From Fragilaria crotonensis (lineage: Eukaryota > Bacillariophyta > Fragilariophyceae > Fragilariales > Fragilariaceae): a DNA stretch of 64,000 bases. The DNA lies in NCBI GenBank assembly GCA_022925895.1, contig JAKSYS010000198.1, forward strand, positions 26,361-90,360. The letters run 5' to 3'. The notes under the pieces were generated by a model. The model was not told where the DNA came from. It saw only the letters and a list, made by a program, of their open reading frames with translations, and searched no databases. Both the position numbers and the translations under genes were made by a program. This document shows positions 42,995 to 54,240 of this stretch, piece after piece. Each line of letters begins with the position of its first letter. Position 1 is the first letter of the stretch.

Positions 42995-43561
42995 GGAAGA
43001 AGTACCTTGAAAAGTACACTGGTACTACGACTGGTACTACGGCAGGTGGTGCTGCGGTCTTAGACGAGGGTCAAGTCGTTCCAGCTGACTCCCCTACTAG
43101 TACTGACGAACTCCCCTGCTTCCAATGACTCGTCCCTACTACTGACAAATCCCTGCTGCTTCCAATGACGATGTTGACGACGAAAGCAATGTCGATGACG
43201 ACGACGACGGCAGCAGTTATATCGACGCTCAAGGTCTTTATGTCCCTGGAGGTTTTGTCAGGGACAAAGTCCTTGACAATTGATGGGCCGGTGCGCACCA
43301 CCGATCGATTTGAGTCAGGAGGAGTCGCTTCCTCCAACTCAGCGCCTTGTCCTTGCTCTGCAGAGAAACGAGAACGTTCAGGATGTGGTTGACAGTCAGT
43401 TGACCATGTTGGAGTAGGTAGCCATGACGTCGTGACAACACTATGAAAGTACCACGGCAACGACGACAACGACAACAACAAGAACAACAAGGTATTTGTC
43501 GCGACGTACTAATTCGGAGTTAACTTTATGTCAATAGTAACTAGTAAAGAAGAACATTCAT
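42995..43561. other. Spacer between the convergent Harbinger genes
   Basis: No gene is supported. The segment is rich in ACGACGA and GTACT repeats (43140-43220, 43440-43490). Frames open here on both strands are low-complexity. Confidence 0.5.
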
Positions 43562-44920
43562 TTAATTGTTGTCCACCATATTGTCATCATCGGTATCTTC
43601 GCCGCCGCCATGCTCGTCGTTCCAGTTCTCCCACATCTCGACCATCAAGTCATGTTGAAGTAAATTGTGACTTGCAACACTTTGCATGTTTGTCACCAAC
43701 TCTTCTCTCTGGTCAATTGTTTGCCCCGGATCACGAGGTACGACAACAAAGTGATGCATTGGATCGTAGTTTGCGTCATCATTGAGGTAATCACCGTCGA
43801 TGTTGTGCTCACGTGAGTAGTCGATAATTAAATTATGCAAAATAACACACGTCCGCATCACAGTGTCCATTGCGCGACGGTTCCACAAACGACACGGACA
43901 CGACAATATGTGGAAGCGAGCCTGCAATATCCCAAAGGCACGCTCAATGTCCTTACGTTTGGCCTCTTGAGCCGTCACGAAAATTTCTGCATTGCAGTCG
44001 TCGCATTCGGAATGGTCTTCACGAAACACGCATAGTTTGGGTAGATACCATCCGCCAACCAGTATACTGAGTGTTCGTTACCATTCACTGTAAAATCAAC
44101 CCTTGAGCTTCCCCTGAACGGCATTGAAAAAGAGGCGACCGATCCAAAACACAGATGTCATTCAGACTTCCCGGTGATCCAAGTTGAAATGCCAGAACCT
44201 GGTACTCTGGTCAGCAATTGCCTCCAAAATGACGGTTGGCACGCCACTCTTACCCTGAAACATACCCTTCCAAGAAGAAGGGCAATTCTTCCACTCCCAG
44301 TGCATGCAGTCAATTGACCCAATGCACCCTGGGAATCCTGCTGCTTTACCCTCGTCAAGAAGTCTGTTGAGGTCGTCAATTGTCGGGTAACGAAGTGCTT
44401 CTTCACCGTAGACGGCAATTATTGCATGACAGAAACGTTTCAAGCATTGCATACCTGTCGACGCTGCCATGCGATACTTGTCGTCATGTTCCATGGGCGA
44501 CACGCCTGATGTCAGAAGACGGACTGCAGAACAAACCTTCTGTAGAGTAGAAAGACCAAGTTTTCCGGCAGCATCTTGCTTCTGTAGAAAATAGGGATCA
44601 CGATTGGAGAGCTCCTCAACAATGTTGTCAAACAGGCCCTTTGGGAGCTTGAAAAACTTCTTGAAGTACAAGTCATCATACACCGGAGTTGGGCCCCAAA
44701 AATCATTGTATAACAAGTGTGAGTACCTGACACGATGACGTTCAAGGTTTGGTGCCTTTCCAGGACGAGAACCACCCCACACAGCAGGTGGTGGTTCCTC
44801 TTCCACCACATGGTGAACCACTTCATCATCCTGGAATTCCTCGTCGTCAGCAAGAATGAGGGTTGTCGCAATATCGATGATGTCGGCATTGTCGTCCAAC
44901 AAGAGGAAGAGAACATCCAT
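43562..44920 (-). CDS. PIF/Harbinger transposase (DDE_Tnp_4 / HARBI1-like)
   Basis: It starts at ATG 44920 (MDVLFLLLDDN), chosen over upstream in-frame codons because the family begins with such an acidic leader. YNDFWGPTPVYDDLYFKKFF and VCSAVRLLTSGVSPMEHDDK precede the catalytic block GCIGSIDCMHWEWKNCPSSW (first Asp in S-I-D-C). Two homopolymer shifts follow, at 44187-44189 and 44100-44102. Across them the text continues GSPGSLNDICVLDRSPLFQ (second Asp), VYWLADGIYPNYACFVKTI, and KRKDIERAFGILQARFHILS, the E-R-A-F-G-x-L-Q-x-R catalytic Glu motif. The frame ends EDTDDDNMVDNN. Once the two shifts are set aside the gene looks complete. Confidence 0.88.
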
Positions 44921-45075
44921 GTTGATTGGTGTTGGTTTTCGTTTGTGAATCCTTTCCAAGATATGGTGCACGATCGATGGAAGCAAGTCAATCGAACTGA
45001 TCAAATAGAAGAAGATCCTGCAATCGAACTGATCGAATAGGACATATTTCGACACGCTACAATCTGACATTTGGT

Positions 45076-45127
45076 GACCAAACGCTATTCCAACGTCTAC
45101 ATGTGGACGTTGGAATAGCGTTTGGTC
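45076..45127. repeat. Perfect 22-bp hairpin inside the Harbinger element
   Basis: GACCAAACGCTATTCCAACG plus two bases (45076-45097) is repeated as its exact reverse complement at 45106-45127 around an 8-base loop. The stem contains AACGCTATT, the word found in the right terminal repeat (~45221-45229) and in the left subterminal region (~41956). It lies just upstream of the transposase start. Probable role: transposase-binding or promoter-control site. Confidence 0.85.
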
Positions 45128-45524
45128 AGAAAATTGCGTCGCAAAAGTTACAATGTAGCGTATCGGGCCCAACCGGTGGTTATAATTTTACATTTTTTCG
45201 GTCAGATCTGACCGAAATCAGAAAATAGCGTTACCGGTGGGCATGCTCTAAGTTGTTCATTTTTGTCTGCCGAGAAGGTCTTAACTTGGGCTCAAGGTCC
45301 GTGGTGTCACCAATCGAAACTTAAAGTCTAAAAACTAATAGATGGCATATTTTTAACTTTTAAAACTGAGAAATGAACATTCAAACGATCGCGCTTGTAT
45401 TCAATGTTATACATGGATGTGTTCCTTTCATCACGAACAATGCAAATGACATGACGTTTCGGTGAAATGCCAGAATTTACCTTACTGTTTGGTCAAATGG
45501 CACTCTTTTTTTGGAACGGAGGTA

Positions 45525-45964
45525 GTACTGAATAGTGATTTTTAATTCTCTACTCATCTACGACAGTAGAGTAGAGTAGATAATATAGAAGGCTCGAATA
45601 ATAGAGTATTGCTGAAGGCAAGTACAAGCACTAGAGTAGACTGGTACGAGAATACTCGGAGTAAGGGTTTCCATTTTTAACCTCGTCGCTGATGCGCGTA
45701 ATATAAGAGGTTAGAGTGTTCCTGTTCTCATCACATAGGGCATATAAGTGAATAAAAACGTATGATCCAGTGTTGTCAAATGAGGCCCAGGAGCTCAACA
45801 GTATACGATACTGAACCTATATAGCTTTTCTCATGTTCTTCTACCTGTGGTTCCAATTTGAAGCGTGACTCGGCCTTCAAATCCGACTTTCATCGCTAGC
45901 AAACACCTGGTCTTTCCCAATTAAATGAAGAAGACTTGACACAAATAGCACTCTCACTGTTATT
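45525..45964. other. Intergenic region
   Basis: No gene is supported. AT-rich and GTAC-rich sequence includes one TACTCGGAGTA at 45653-45663. Confidence 0.5.
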
Positions 45965-46498
45965 TTAACCTTGTAGAGTACTATCGTCTAGAGACGCAGC
46001 ATCCTTTTGGAGTTGCGCCCAAATGTGCCTCAGCTCCGCCTCCCATTCCTTGGGATCATTTTGAAAACGTGCCGCATCCATGGGGTCAACCTGTCCCGAT
46101 GAAAGGAACGCTTCCAGGATAGATTCTCGCTCTTGCCAAATTTTTTCCCAGGCGTTTTCCGTGGACTGCAGCATCCGCAGGGCATCATAGGTTGCAGCTT
46201 GGATTTCATCCTCTGATATCATGTCCTTCAGCGACGATTGGAGATCGCCAGCCTTCATTTTCGGGATTTCCTTCAGTACTTCGTCTATGGCATCCATCAT
46301 TTCAGGATTATCACCAAATAATTGTTTCATTTCCACCATTGTTTCCTCCATCTCCTCGGGTGACATTTTGCTGAACATGTCGATTGCCATTTGGACTTCT
46401 GGATCATCCAAGTCGAAAGGTTGCTGGTCGTCAACTACCACTTCATTTTTCTTTCTCCCTATACCAAATTGGGCATTTAAAAGGAATGACGACTTCAT
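45965..46498 (-). CDS. Small acidic helical protein, unknown function
   Basis: A 177-residue single-exon frame from ATG 46498 (MKSSFLLNAQFGIG). It is strongly helical and Met/Glu/Asp-rich. Repeated helices such as VQMAIDMFSKMSPEEMEETM and LFGDNPEMMDAIDEVLKEIP recall STI1/UBA-type helical modules. No catalytic motif is present. The N-terminus is mildly hydrophobic and could be the end of a targeting sequence with an upstream exon missing. A 71-bp piece of this gene is duplicated at 40375-40445. I do not recognise the family. Confidence 0.6.
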   Translation of the reverse strand: MKSSFLLNAQFGIGRKKNEVVVDDQQPFDLDDPEVQMAIDMFSKMSPEEMEETMVEMKQLFGDNPEMMDAIDEVLKEIPKMKAGDLQSSLKDMISEDEIQAATYDALRMLQSTENAWEKIWQERESILEAFLSSGQVDPMDAARFQNDPKEWEAELRHIWAQLQKDAASLDDSTLQG

Positions 46499-47007
46499 GC
46501 GCCAAGTAAGGGAACATAATGAGCAGCGTCACTCAGCTTTCGATTGTTTTACCAAGCTCAAGTTATGCAACCAAGCAAAGCACATCACACCGAACGTACC
46601 AAGAAAACTAACAGCACAGATACTCGAATGAGGGAGGGCATGTTGATGGCGGAACAGTTCAGAAAGGGATATTGTAGTGACGCTGCGACAGCGGAGATGA
46701 GAGAGGCAGATCTGATCAACGTGCGGCCTGACTTCGCTCAAACATTCTACCCTATACTTTCTGAGCACAACGCCTCCGCAAGCTTTCAGTGTTCAGTTGC
46801 TCACAAAGTTACGTTCCAACGATCTTGGTATTGGAGTACCGGTAACTGCCCGTACCGGTACCGTGTACCATTGCAGGACATAGGAGGTTTCTGATTCTTA
46901 TGGCACCTGTTCGCCTGTCAAGCATGAGGCCGAGGCTGGGAGCCAGGCGAAAATGCAACATTTCGCGCGTTCGACAATGTACTGCATCTGCATACAGTAC
47001 TGTACTT
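46499..47007. other. Intergenic region left of the copia element
   Basis: No gene is supported. The copia target duplication GTACC lies at 47008-47012, in GTAC-rich DNA. Confidence 0.5.
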
Positions 47008-47012
47008 GTACC

Positions 47013-47902
47013 TGTTAAACATTCCGTATCGCCCTACATATTTTTCTATTATCCCTATCCCTAAACTGTCGCTCGCATGCACAGTAAAACATTACATCCG
47101 TGCTCCAGTAACCAGTGCGACACTGCACGACTGGAATCAAAACTCACGTCGATTCAAATCATGTTCATCTCGTTCCTCGAGTTTGTACATTGATTTTCAA
47201 ACGACGCTCAACGCCTCGTTTACGAAAAACAACGCAGCCGTACGCTGCTGACCGTGATTGATATGAGGAGTGTTCCTGATTGTTCCAAGGAACACTCCCC
47301 TTTCATCAGACCTCTCATTTCGGTCGCCCTCTTTTTCCCACAATTGTCAATTTTCATATTTTAGTGTCACTCACCTTTTACTTACTGCACATATTTTTCG
47401 CACGATGATGATGATCGACCATGACGCGTTTTACCCGCCGTCGTCATGACATCATACATACCGTGCTGTACAAATATACGTAGTGAGTACGACGGTACTC
47501 ACTACAACAACAACACAACACAACACGGCGACCGGTACAACAGTACCTTTCGCACACAACTTCCTCTGCCCGTCGATAGTACGCGCACGTCTGAGTTTAC
47601 CGTTACTGTACATAACGATAAACTAATAGACAGTGCCCACTATACGACACGCGATATTTATACTAGTCAGTCTCTCGCACATACGTGTAGCGATAGAACG
47701 ACAGATAGTACATGTATCGTTATCTGTAGCGGTAGACAGCACTGCGTAGCTGTACCGTTTATAGATGAACTGAGCAGTAGTCAGTGTCGTACTAGACACT
47801 TACCTACTGGGGGCGTACCCCGTAACGGTTACGTCCTGGTTCTTAACCCGAACCCTATGCCGACCTGCGCGTCGACAGGTTCCGTTAACCCGAACCATAT
47901 CA
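47013..47902 (+). repeat. 5' LTR of the copia element
   Basis: It starts TGTTAAAC and ends ATATCA. It is nearly identical to 58096-58997. The sequence after it (from 47903, TGGTTGCTCGCC) begins with TGG, as primer-binding sites do, but I cannot assign a tRNA. Confidence 0.95.
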
Positions 47903-48174
47903 TGGTTGCTCGCCAGACCCCCGTCCTGGCCCATATCCTGACCGGTCGCCGGGTTCCCTCCCCGGAAACTCCGACCTGTCTCAATTTAAATCTGGTGCCT
48001 AGCACCGATTTAAATTGCTCTAACCCTTGTTCTTTTCATTCCAGCCCTCACCCAATACCAGCAGTACATGTCCCTACTGCTGGGAGAAAGAAATTCTCAT
48101 TCCTTGCGCTCACTTTTTTTGCAAAACTGTTCTCACCCAACTAACACTTCATCCTCAACTTTGCAACACTCACC

Positions 48175-51100
48175 ATGGCCAACCCAGCGCCCACCCGTTC
48201 GCCTCCAACCAAGGCCAACCCTCCCTCCGCCCATTGTGTGAAACCTACGAAGCACATGGCGAACTACGTCGCCGCCGACGGCGATTTTGCAGCTCCTTTT
48301 GATGCACTCAAAATGCTGTTCTACCTTGCAACACTTCAAACATCTATGCTGCAACTTCTAACCACTTCACTAACACTTATCCTACAGCTGGAACTAACAC
48401 CTTCACGCCCAAGAAGAGCACCAACAAGGCTCCAGGCGATTTTCAGCGCGCTCGCACGGCCCTGACTCAGCAAGAGTCCGCCGAGATCTCGCGTTTCCTT
48501 GCAATCGTCGAGCAAGAACGCGCCCAAGACACCAAGACCAGGGTTACCTACGCCTGCAAACCCTCCAACGAAGCAGGATCTACCGAAATGGGTCGCTCCC
48601 ATTCTATTTCCAACGCAAACGGCGCCACCAACGACATCGAAGCCGCCGAACCCAAAAACGACAATGACGACGACGCGCGCAATAACACTCCTCCCACCTC
48701 CCTCCCGCGCCAAGAAGACTCCCCACTCGCCTCCTACGAAAGGCCTATCAAGAAACAACGTGTTAGCTTTGATACCAACGTCGCAATCATCAAGAACAAG
48801 CACTACAATGAAGTCGCGAAATGCGACTCTTTCAAGATCCCGGCGTTCAACGCCGAAGACCTCTCCAACGACAAGAGGGGTACCATTCGAACCGTCTCCG
48901 AAAGTGCTTTCCAATGCACTTCTCCAATCCGCAATCCGACGATTACTCGTAGAGAAATCGTCGAAACCGCGAAGCCCATCAAGTTATTCGACGAAAACGC
49001 ACGTTTCACGACCGTTCTCCCCGAAGACGCTCTCCCCGAGAATTCTGACGACGCCATCCTCTCCGGCGACGAAAGAGCTCGAACAAGACCTCACTGACCT
49101 TAATCCGCCAGAAATTGGCGGAGAACGAGACGAAACAGTGACGGCAGAAATGGATGACAACCATTCCAAAACGCAAATTCATGTATGGCGCCGACAACGA
49201 GTATACACCCGCGACGCCAGAACATGTGGTTTTTCCTCCTGGTACTGTTTTTACGGCGGTCTCTACGACAGACGAACAGTTCTTCCGCGAGTACTGCCCT
49301 TCTACGCCTGGGCACGCTACCCGTTTCTACCCACACCGCATCAATGCGGTCATACACCGCGGCAGAGTGTTCTTCCCTGGGACTCCGCCCAGCACAACCT
49401 CCGGCCGCACTCGCGGCATTTCAGTCACCAGTCTCCCCGACGAGAACACCCCGTCCACGGTGACGCCATCAATGGCCCGGTCACAACGACGGCATTGGTC
49501 CGATGTCCGAGCGCGATCCCGGAATCGAAAATGCCGTTAACCCCAACTTCAACGACGACATTTGCGAAAATGTCCTTGCTGTAGTTAACATGTCAGCCAA
49601 TACCTCTATCTACTCGCCGCCTGCGCTGAGTAGTAGACGTAGCGTGCATTTGTACATGCCTGAACTCACACGTACGTCATGTACCCTCACACTGCCTTTA
49701 CAGACGGAATCCGAACAAAACCAATGGACGAAATATTCATCAAGACTCCTCCCCAGGACGAAATCGAAATTCCCACGTCGAATTCCCACGCCGCCCTACA
49801 CTGACACCGACACCACCTACGCGTCTGTGGACATGCTGACGTCTACGTTTCCAGCACAGCCACACGCAATGTCCGCCTTCCATCGCCCGGACACCAAGAT
49901 CTACGGTGAGACAGACACGACGAACAAGAAAACTACCCGCTTTTCGTCAGTCACATATCACAATTTTTCATCCAAGAAAACTGCAGCCCCTACAAACTGC
50001 AATCCCTTTTATTTTCAACCCATCTCTGAAGACCCTCATATTTTTCATCCCATCGTCGACAGCGACGACTACGAGACATCATCTACCGCGTGCAACGCCT
50101 CACGTCTCATTCAAGACCTGAAGCTTTTAGGATTCCAACGCCCTTCAGCTTCGACAGACATCCATCTCCCTTCACGTTTGCATCCGAAACTTTTTCGCCT
50201 TTATTCTCCCACTTCACCGCCACCGACGGCGCCTACGACTGCCTTTCTACGACTACAGGCATCACCAACTTCGTCGAAGCCATGTCAAGTGATCACCCTA
50301 CGGATCCCTACCGACTTGACACCCGTTTGTCCCCTACCGACAGACAGCACATTGGACCCAATCCACCATGTGCCCTTCCTGCAGCACTCCTCTGAGCTTG
50401 ACTCAAGGACTAACCCTCATGCCGCCCTTCTATATTACCCTGATGCAACTTTGCAGGATAATGTTAATGGGCCGGTCACCATGCGCAATCTACCTGCATG
50501 TGTTGACGTTAGCATCACCGCTGCATCCTTCTGCCTCCGATACATCCAATCGGACGCCGCGACCAAGAAATGTATCCGTGACCTCACTACGGACCACCTA
50601 CGTCATTTCTTCCGCGAACTTCACCCCGTCCTAACTGTGGATCATACAACTATTGCTGACAATGATGACAGCATTGAGTACATCCAATGTATGCAACACA
50701 CTTTGAACAGGACAACCAACTTAGTTATGGACAATTTACCTGCTGAATTGCTCCAAACTAACTTCCCAGATGGCACCCCTGCCTCTTATCTGAGTCTCCT
50801 GACTGATCATGAGCCAGACACCCCAGGCCATGAATGTGCCCTTGCCATTCTCTATGCCTTCAAGACACTGCATCTTGTTCACTTTCTGACCTACCCCTCA
50901 AGTCAAGATTCCACTTTCAAGTTCATGCCACATGACCTCTCTGATATCATCCGGAATGTGCCATCCTTTGCGACAGCACTGCGTTTATTTCCCAACCGAA
51001 GTAATTTCAGAGACGTCCCTGCATTCATTCACACTTTCTTCCAAGACCAGCAAGTTGCTTCCAACCCCTTCGACAAGCGACAAGACAGCCAACGCTCATC

Positions 51101-54100
51101 CTACAATGAGCATCCTACCAACTTTGGCTCAACCTCACTATTTGCCTTCACTTATTCTCCGCTTGTGAACGGCTTTGGTGACCCATCTCCGAAATCCCAC
51201 CTAGAAGCTCTCTAGCTGCTAGGTCCCTCATCTCAGCTGCCCTCCAACACCATGCATCTCTCTACCAAGGTCACCAATGGTGATGACCCAGATTTGCAAC
51301 CTACCAACATCATTCTTGGAGCCCTACCCCCAGCTGACATGATCTTCAACTACCATTGCTCTGCCTTCCCAATGGCTACTCTACCTACAACTGAGCAGCT
51401 CCATGGCAACACTACCTATGCAATGAACCCTGCTACCACCCTAGCAGTGAACTTCGTGATTTGTCGAGATATTTCTCCAAATTACCTCCAAGAGATCGAC
51501 ATCCCCGCTGGAAACCATCAATATTCCTCGGACAAGTCCCACTTCATCCCAATTTCTACCAACACCTACAACTACTCGATCGACTTTCTACCAGATCATG
51601 AGTATCTACTCTTCCGTGTTGTCAAGACTCTTGATGTTATCGATCCCCAACGTGTGCTACCGCAGACCCCAGAACCATCCAATGTTCTCATCTTCCAAGG
51701 TACACACTCAGAGAACCCATCCTACACCTCTGGATCTCAAGTTGAACTGCCTATTCCAAAGGAAGGAGCACACACCTTCCCTATCATCTATGATTCTGGC
51801 AATCTGCCCATCATTTTGATCACAGAAATGGCAATGTTGAACCCTACACTTCAACCACAGTTCAAGCCCTTTTTCAGACTCAAGCTTGCATTCCTATGAC
51901 TGCAAACTATGAAGCAAATCAATGGGCATGTCCTAACAATCCCAGTCAACTTTGGCGCCAGTCAAACCCTGTCCACCATGTTGTTGATGATCCTCACACT
52001 GTTCCCCTTGATCTTGCTATCAGACTTATCCAAGTTATCACCACGAAACGTGGATCCGACAATGTCTACCGCGCTTGGGCCTTGCCACATCTTCAAGACG
52101 CCCTCCAAAAGCCGGCTGATCAGATCAAACACAATCGCTTTTCATTTCTCTGGCAACAGCACAATCACCCAGAATACCCATACACAAACAAGACTCCAGA
52201 ATTACTCCTTAATGTCATTCCTGGTGAGTCCAGTTCCTTGTGTTCTGACAATGAAAGCACAGCCAAATCTATTACTTGCAACTCACTTATCCCTCCTGGC
52301 CACAGACACAATGATGTGAATGTAGCAACAGAGGATAATTGCAATGTAATTAGATATGATTTGGAAAAACAACAATGTCCTCTTGAACACAATGCATTAG
52401 TTGTTCTAACACGCAGATCATCGCTTCTACCGGAAAACAACCCGGGAATCGAACCTGCAACCCCCAATCCTGAAAACTCAGACAGTTCTACCGAAATTGA
52501 CGAAACAGAACATGAAACGTCAGCAATTCCTGAAAACTCACCCATTTCTGACACTCCTGCCCCTTTTATTGACACTTCGCCACAAAATCCGACAGAAAAT
52601 CCGTCGAATCCCTTGCAGCGTCTGTCACGTGCAGTCGGACAAATTCTAACACCAAAAACCCCCTTGTCCGACACAGCAGACCAAACCCAGCCTCCACCCG
52701 CTGAAATTGTTCCCAAAACACCAACGTCAAGACCAAACGCTCCGTTACCGACAAAACGCTCAGAAACTCACCCAACGTTCGCTTACCCGCCAAGACAAGA
52801 GACATTCTTCGACGACGACGACCAAGACGACGAACAAGAAGACGACAACGGACCGCCTCAGATTCCCTTAGGTTCTCCTGATGCCCTGACTTCATCAACA
52901 AGAACCGACTTCACATATCCTCCGATTGAAGATCTGACAAGAACGCTCCTGAAATACGCCAAGACTGCAAACCTTCAAAGCTGAACTATCCAAGTGATCT
53001 TCTCCAACGACGACGTCAGTTCAATGCCTTTATGGACAACCTTCGAATTGTTTGCAACATATCCCATGGACACGCAATGTCTTTGACCTCTGGCCAAAGC
53101 AAATCAGCTACTCCCATCCATGCATTGGCACAGCACTCTACAACCTGATCTTCACCAACATCAGTGATCCTTGCCAGAAGCACATCATTGACTGTCCACC
53201 TGATGCCAGAACTGCCATTCTGACTCTAAGACGTCATTGTGCTCCACTCACCCAAGATCACATTGAACGCACGCGCGAATCCTTCTACTCGATCAAACAA
53301 GGTCACCAAGAAGTTGCGACATCATACTTGAATCGCATTCGGACTCTAACGCGCGACTGCTATCATGCCGGTATCCCTAACACCGATGCCGACATTATCA
53401 AGCGAACCATCCGTGGCGGCAGCAATCACCACTTTTATGCTGCTTCCTACCAACGTTTTGACGCCGACATCCGTCGAGCTGAGTTGAATGACGAAGAACT
53501 ACCCACTTTTGCGGAACTTGAGAGCCATTTGCTGAACATCGACGACTCGCGTGGACTCACTCTCCCTTCCCAAAATCAACGCAATTACAACCAGCATGCA
53601 AATTCTGCACGTCAACCGTTTTCAAACCAATCCTCTCGACCTCGCCAAGGCACAACACGCGTTTTCACACCACGCCAACAACATGCCTTCAGTTCTATGA
53701 TGCGACCGTACACTGCTTCAAACAACAGACCACCGCATCGACCAAACAATCGAGGACCGAATCAAGCTCCTGCACCACCAAGACAACATAACAACAATGA
53801 TCGCAGAAGCACACCACAACAATCTCGCCCTTTTCAACAACAGAATCGCGGCTCACGCCCTCCTCTCAGACCGATATCTTCAAACAATGGAAATCAACGG
53901 CGCCCTCCAAACAACACACCAGCTGTGAGACGAAACCCTAACACATCCAATGCTGCAAATATTGTATGCAATAACTGTGGTAGACTTGGCCACTATGCTA
54001 ATCGATGCATAACCGCCAATCGCTCATCAACTAACCAGAACAACCGTGGAGGACCGCCGCCCAGAAATCCAAACAATGAAAATGCAGCACCCGCAACCAG

Positions 54101-54240
54101 CGTGCTTACTTCATTACTGACTCAACTGCTTCTAACTCCCATGCTTTTCACCATCAAGCATACATGGCCACCTGTGACCTCCAGGCACCTTCAATGGCCC
54201 ATCTGCAGTTACCTCATGGCCTGATGTCAATGCTCCTCAG
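48175..54240 (+). CDS. Copia gag with a very long N-terminal extension
   Basis: The first ATG after the LTR is at 48175 (MANPAPTRSPPTKANPPS). From there overlapping frames run with few gaps to about 54220: 48588-49097, 49154-49540, 49503-51215, 51252-51899 (same frame, one TAG between) and 51896-52984. The last joins gag proper through one base (PSKLNYPSDLLQRRRQFNAF). The extension is Pro/Thr/Ser-rich, with a globular-looking part around 50480-51130 (LTTDHLRHFFRELHPVL, LAILYAFKTLHLVHFLTYP). It matches nothing I know. Gag itself shows ATSYLNRIRTLTRDCYHAG, a Gln/Asn/Arg-rich tail and a CCHC zinc knuckle, CNNCGRLGHYANRC, at 53967-54008. Confidence 0.75.

Larger units (their letters stand above)
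41840..45248 (-). mobile_element. PIF/Harbinger DNA transposon, two-gene, nested
   Basis: A 3,409-bp element with imperfect ~28-bp terminal inverted repeats, GAGCATGCGCACCGGTAGCG on the left and GAGCATGCCCACCGGTAACG on the right. Its 3-bp target duplication TAA lies at 41837-41839 and 45249-45251, as expected for PIF/Harbinger. It carries the usual gene pair: a DDE transposase (minus) and a Myb/SANT-like protein (plus), arranged convergently. It sits inside the TA-flanked element, so it is the younger insertion. Confidence 0.92.
41341..45522. mobile_element. TA-flanked inverted-repeat element (mariner/Stowaway-like), split by a Harbinger insertion
   Basis: The ends CCTCCGTTCCAAAAAAAGAG and its continuation through TGCCATTTGA form a ~30-bp perfect inverted repeat (41341-41370 and 45493-45522). 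A TA dinucleotide abuts each end (41339-41340, 45523-45524). Ends of the CTCCGT type and a TA target are typical of Tc1/mariner-derived Stowaway MITEs. Without the 3.4-kb insert the element would be about 770 bp, with no transposase gene. Confidence 0.75.

Noticed and set aside
47440-48144. 232-codon frame at the 5' LTR boundary and its partner in the 3' LTR as host genes
   Set aside because: Both lie in the paired LTRs of the copia element and are repeats of each other, not genes.
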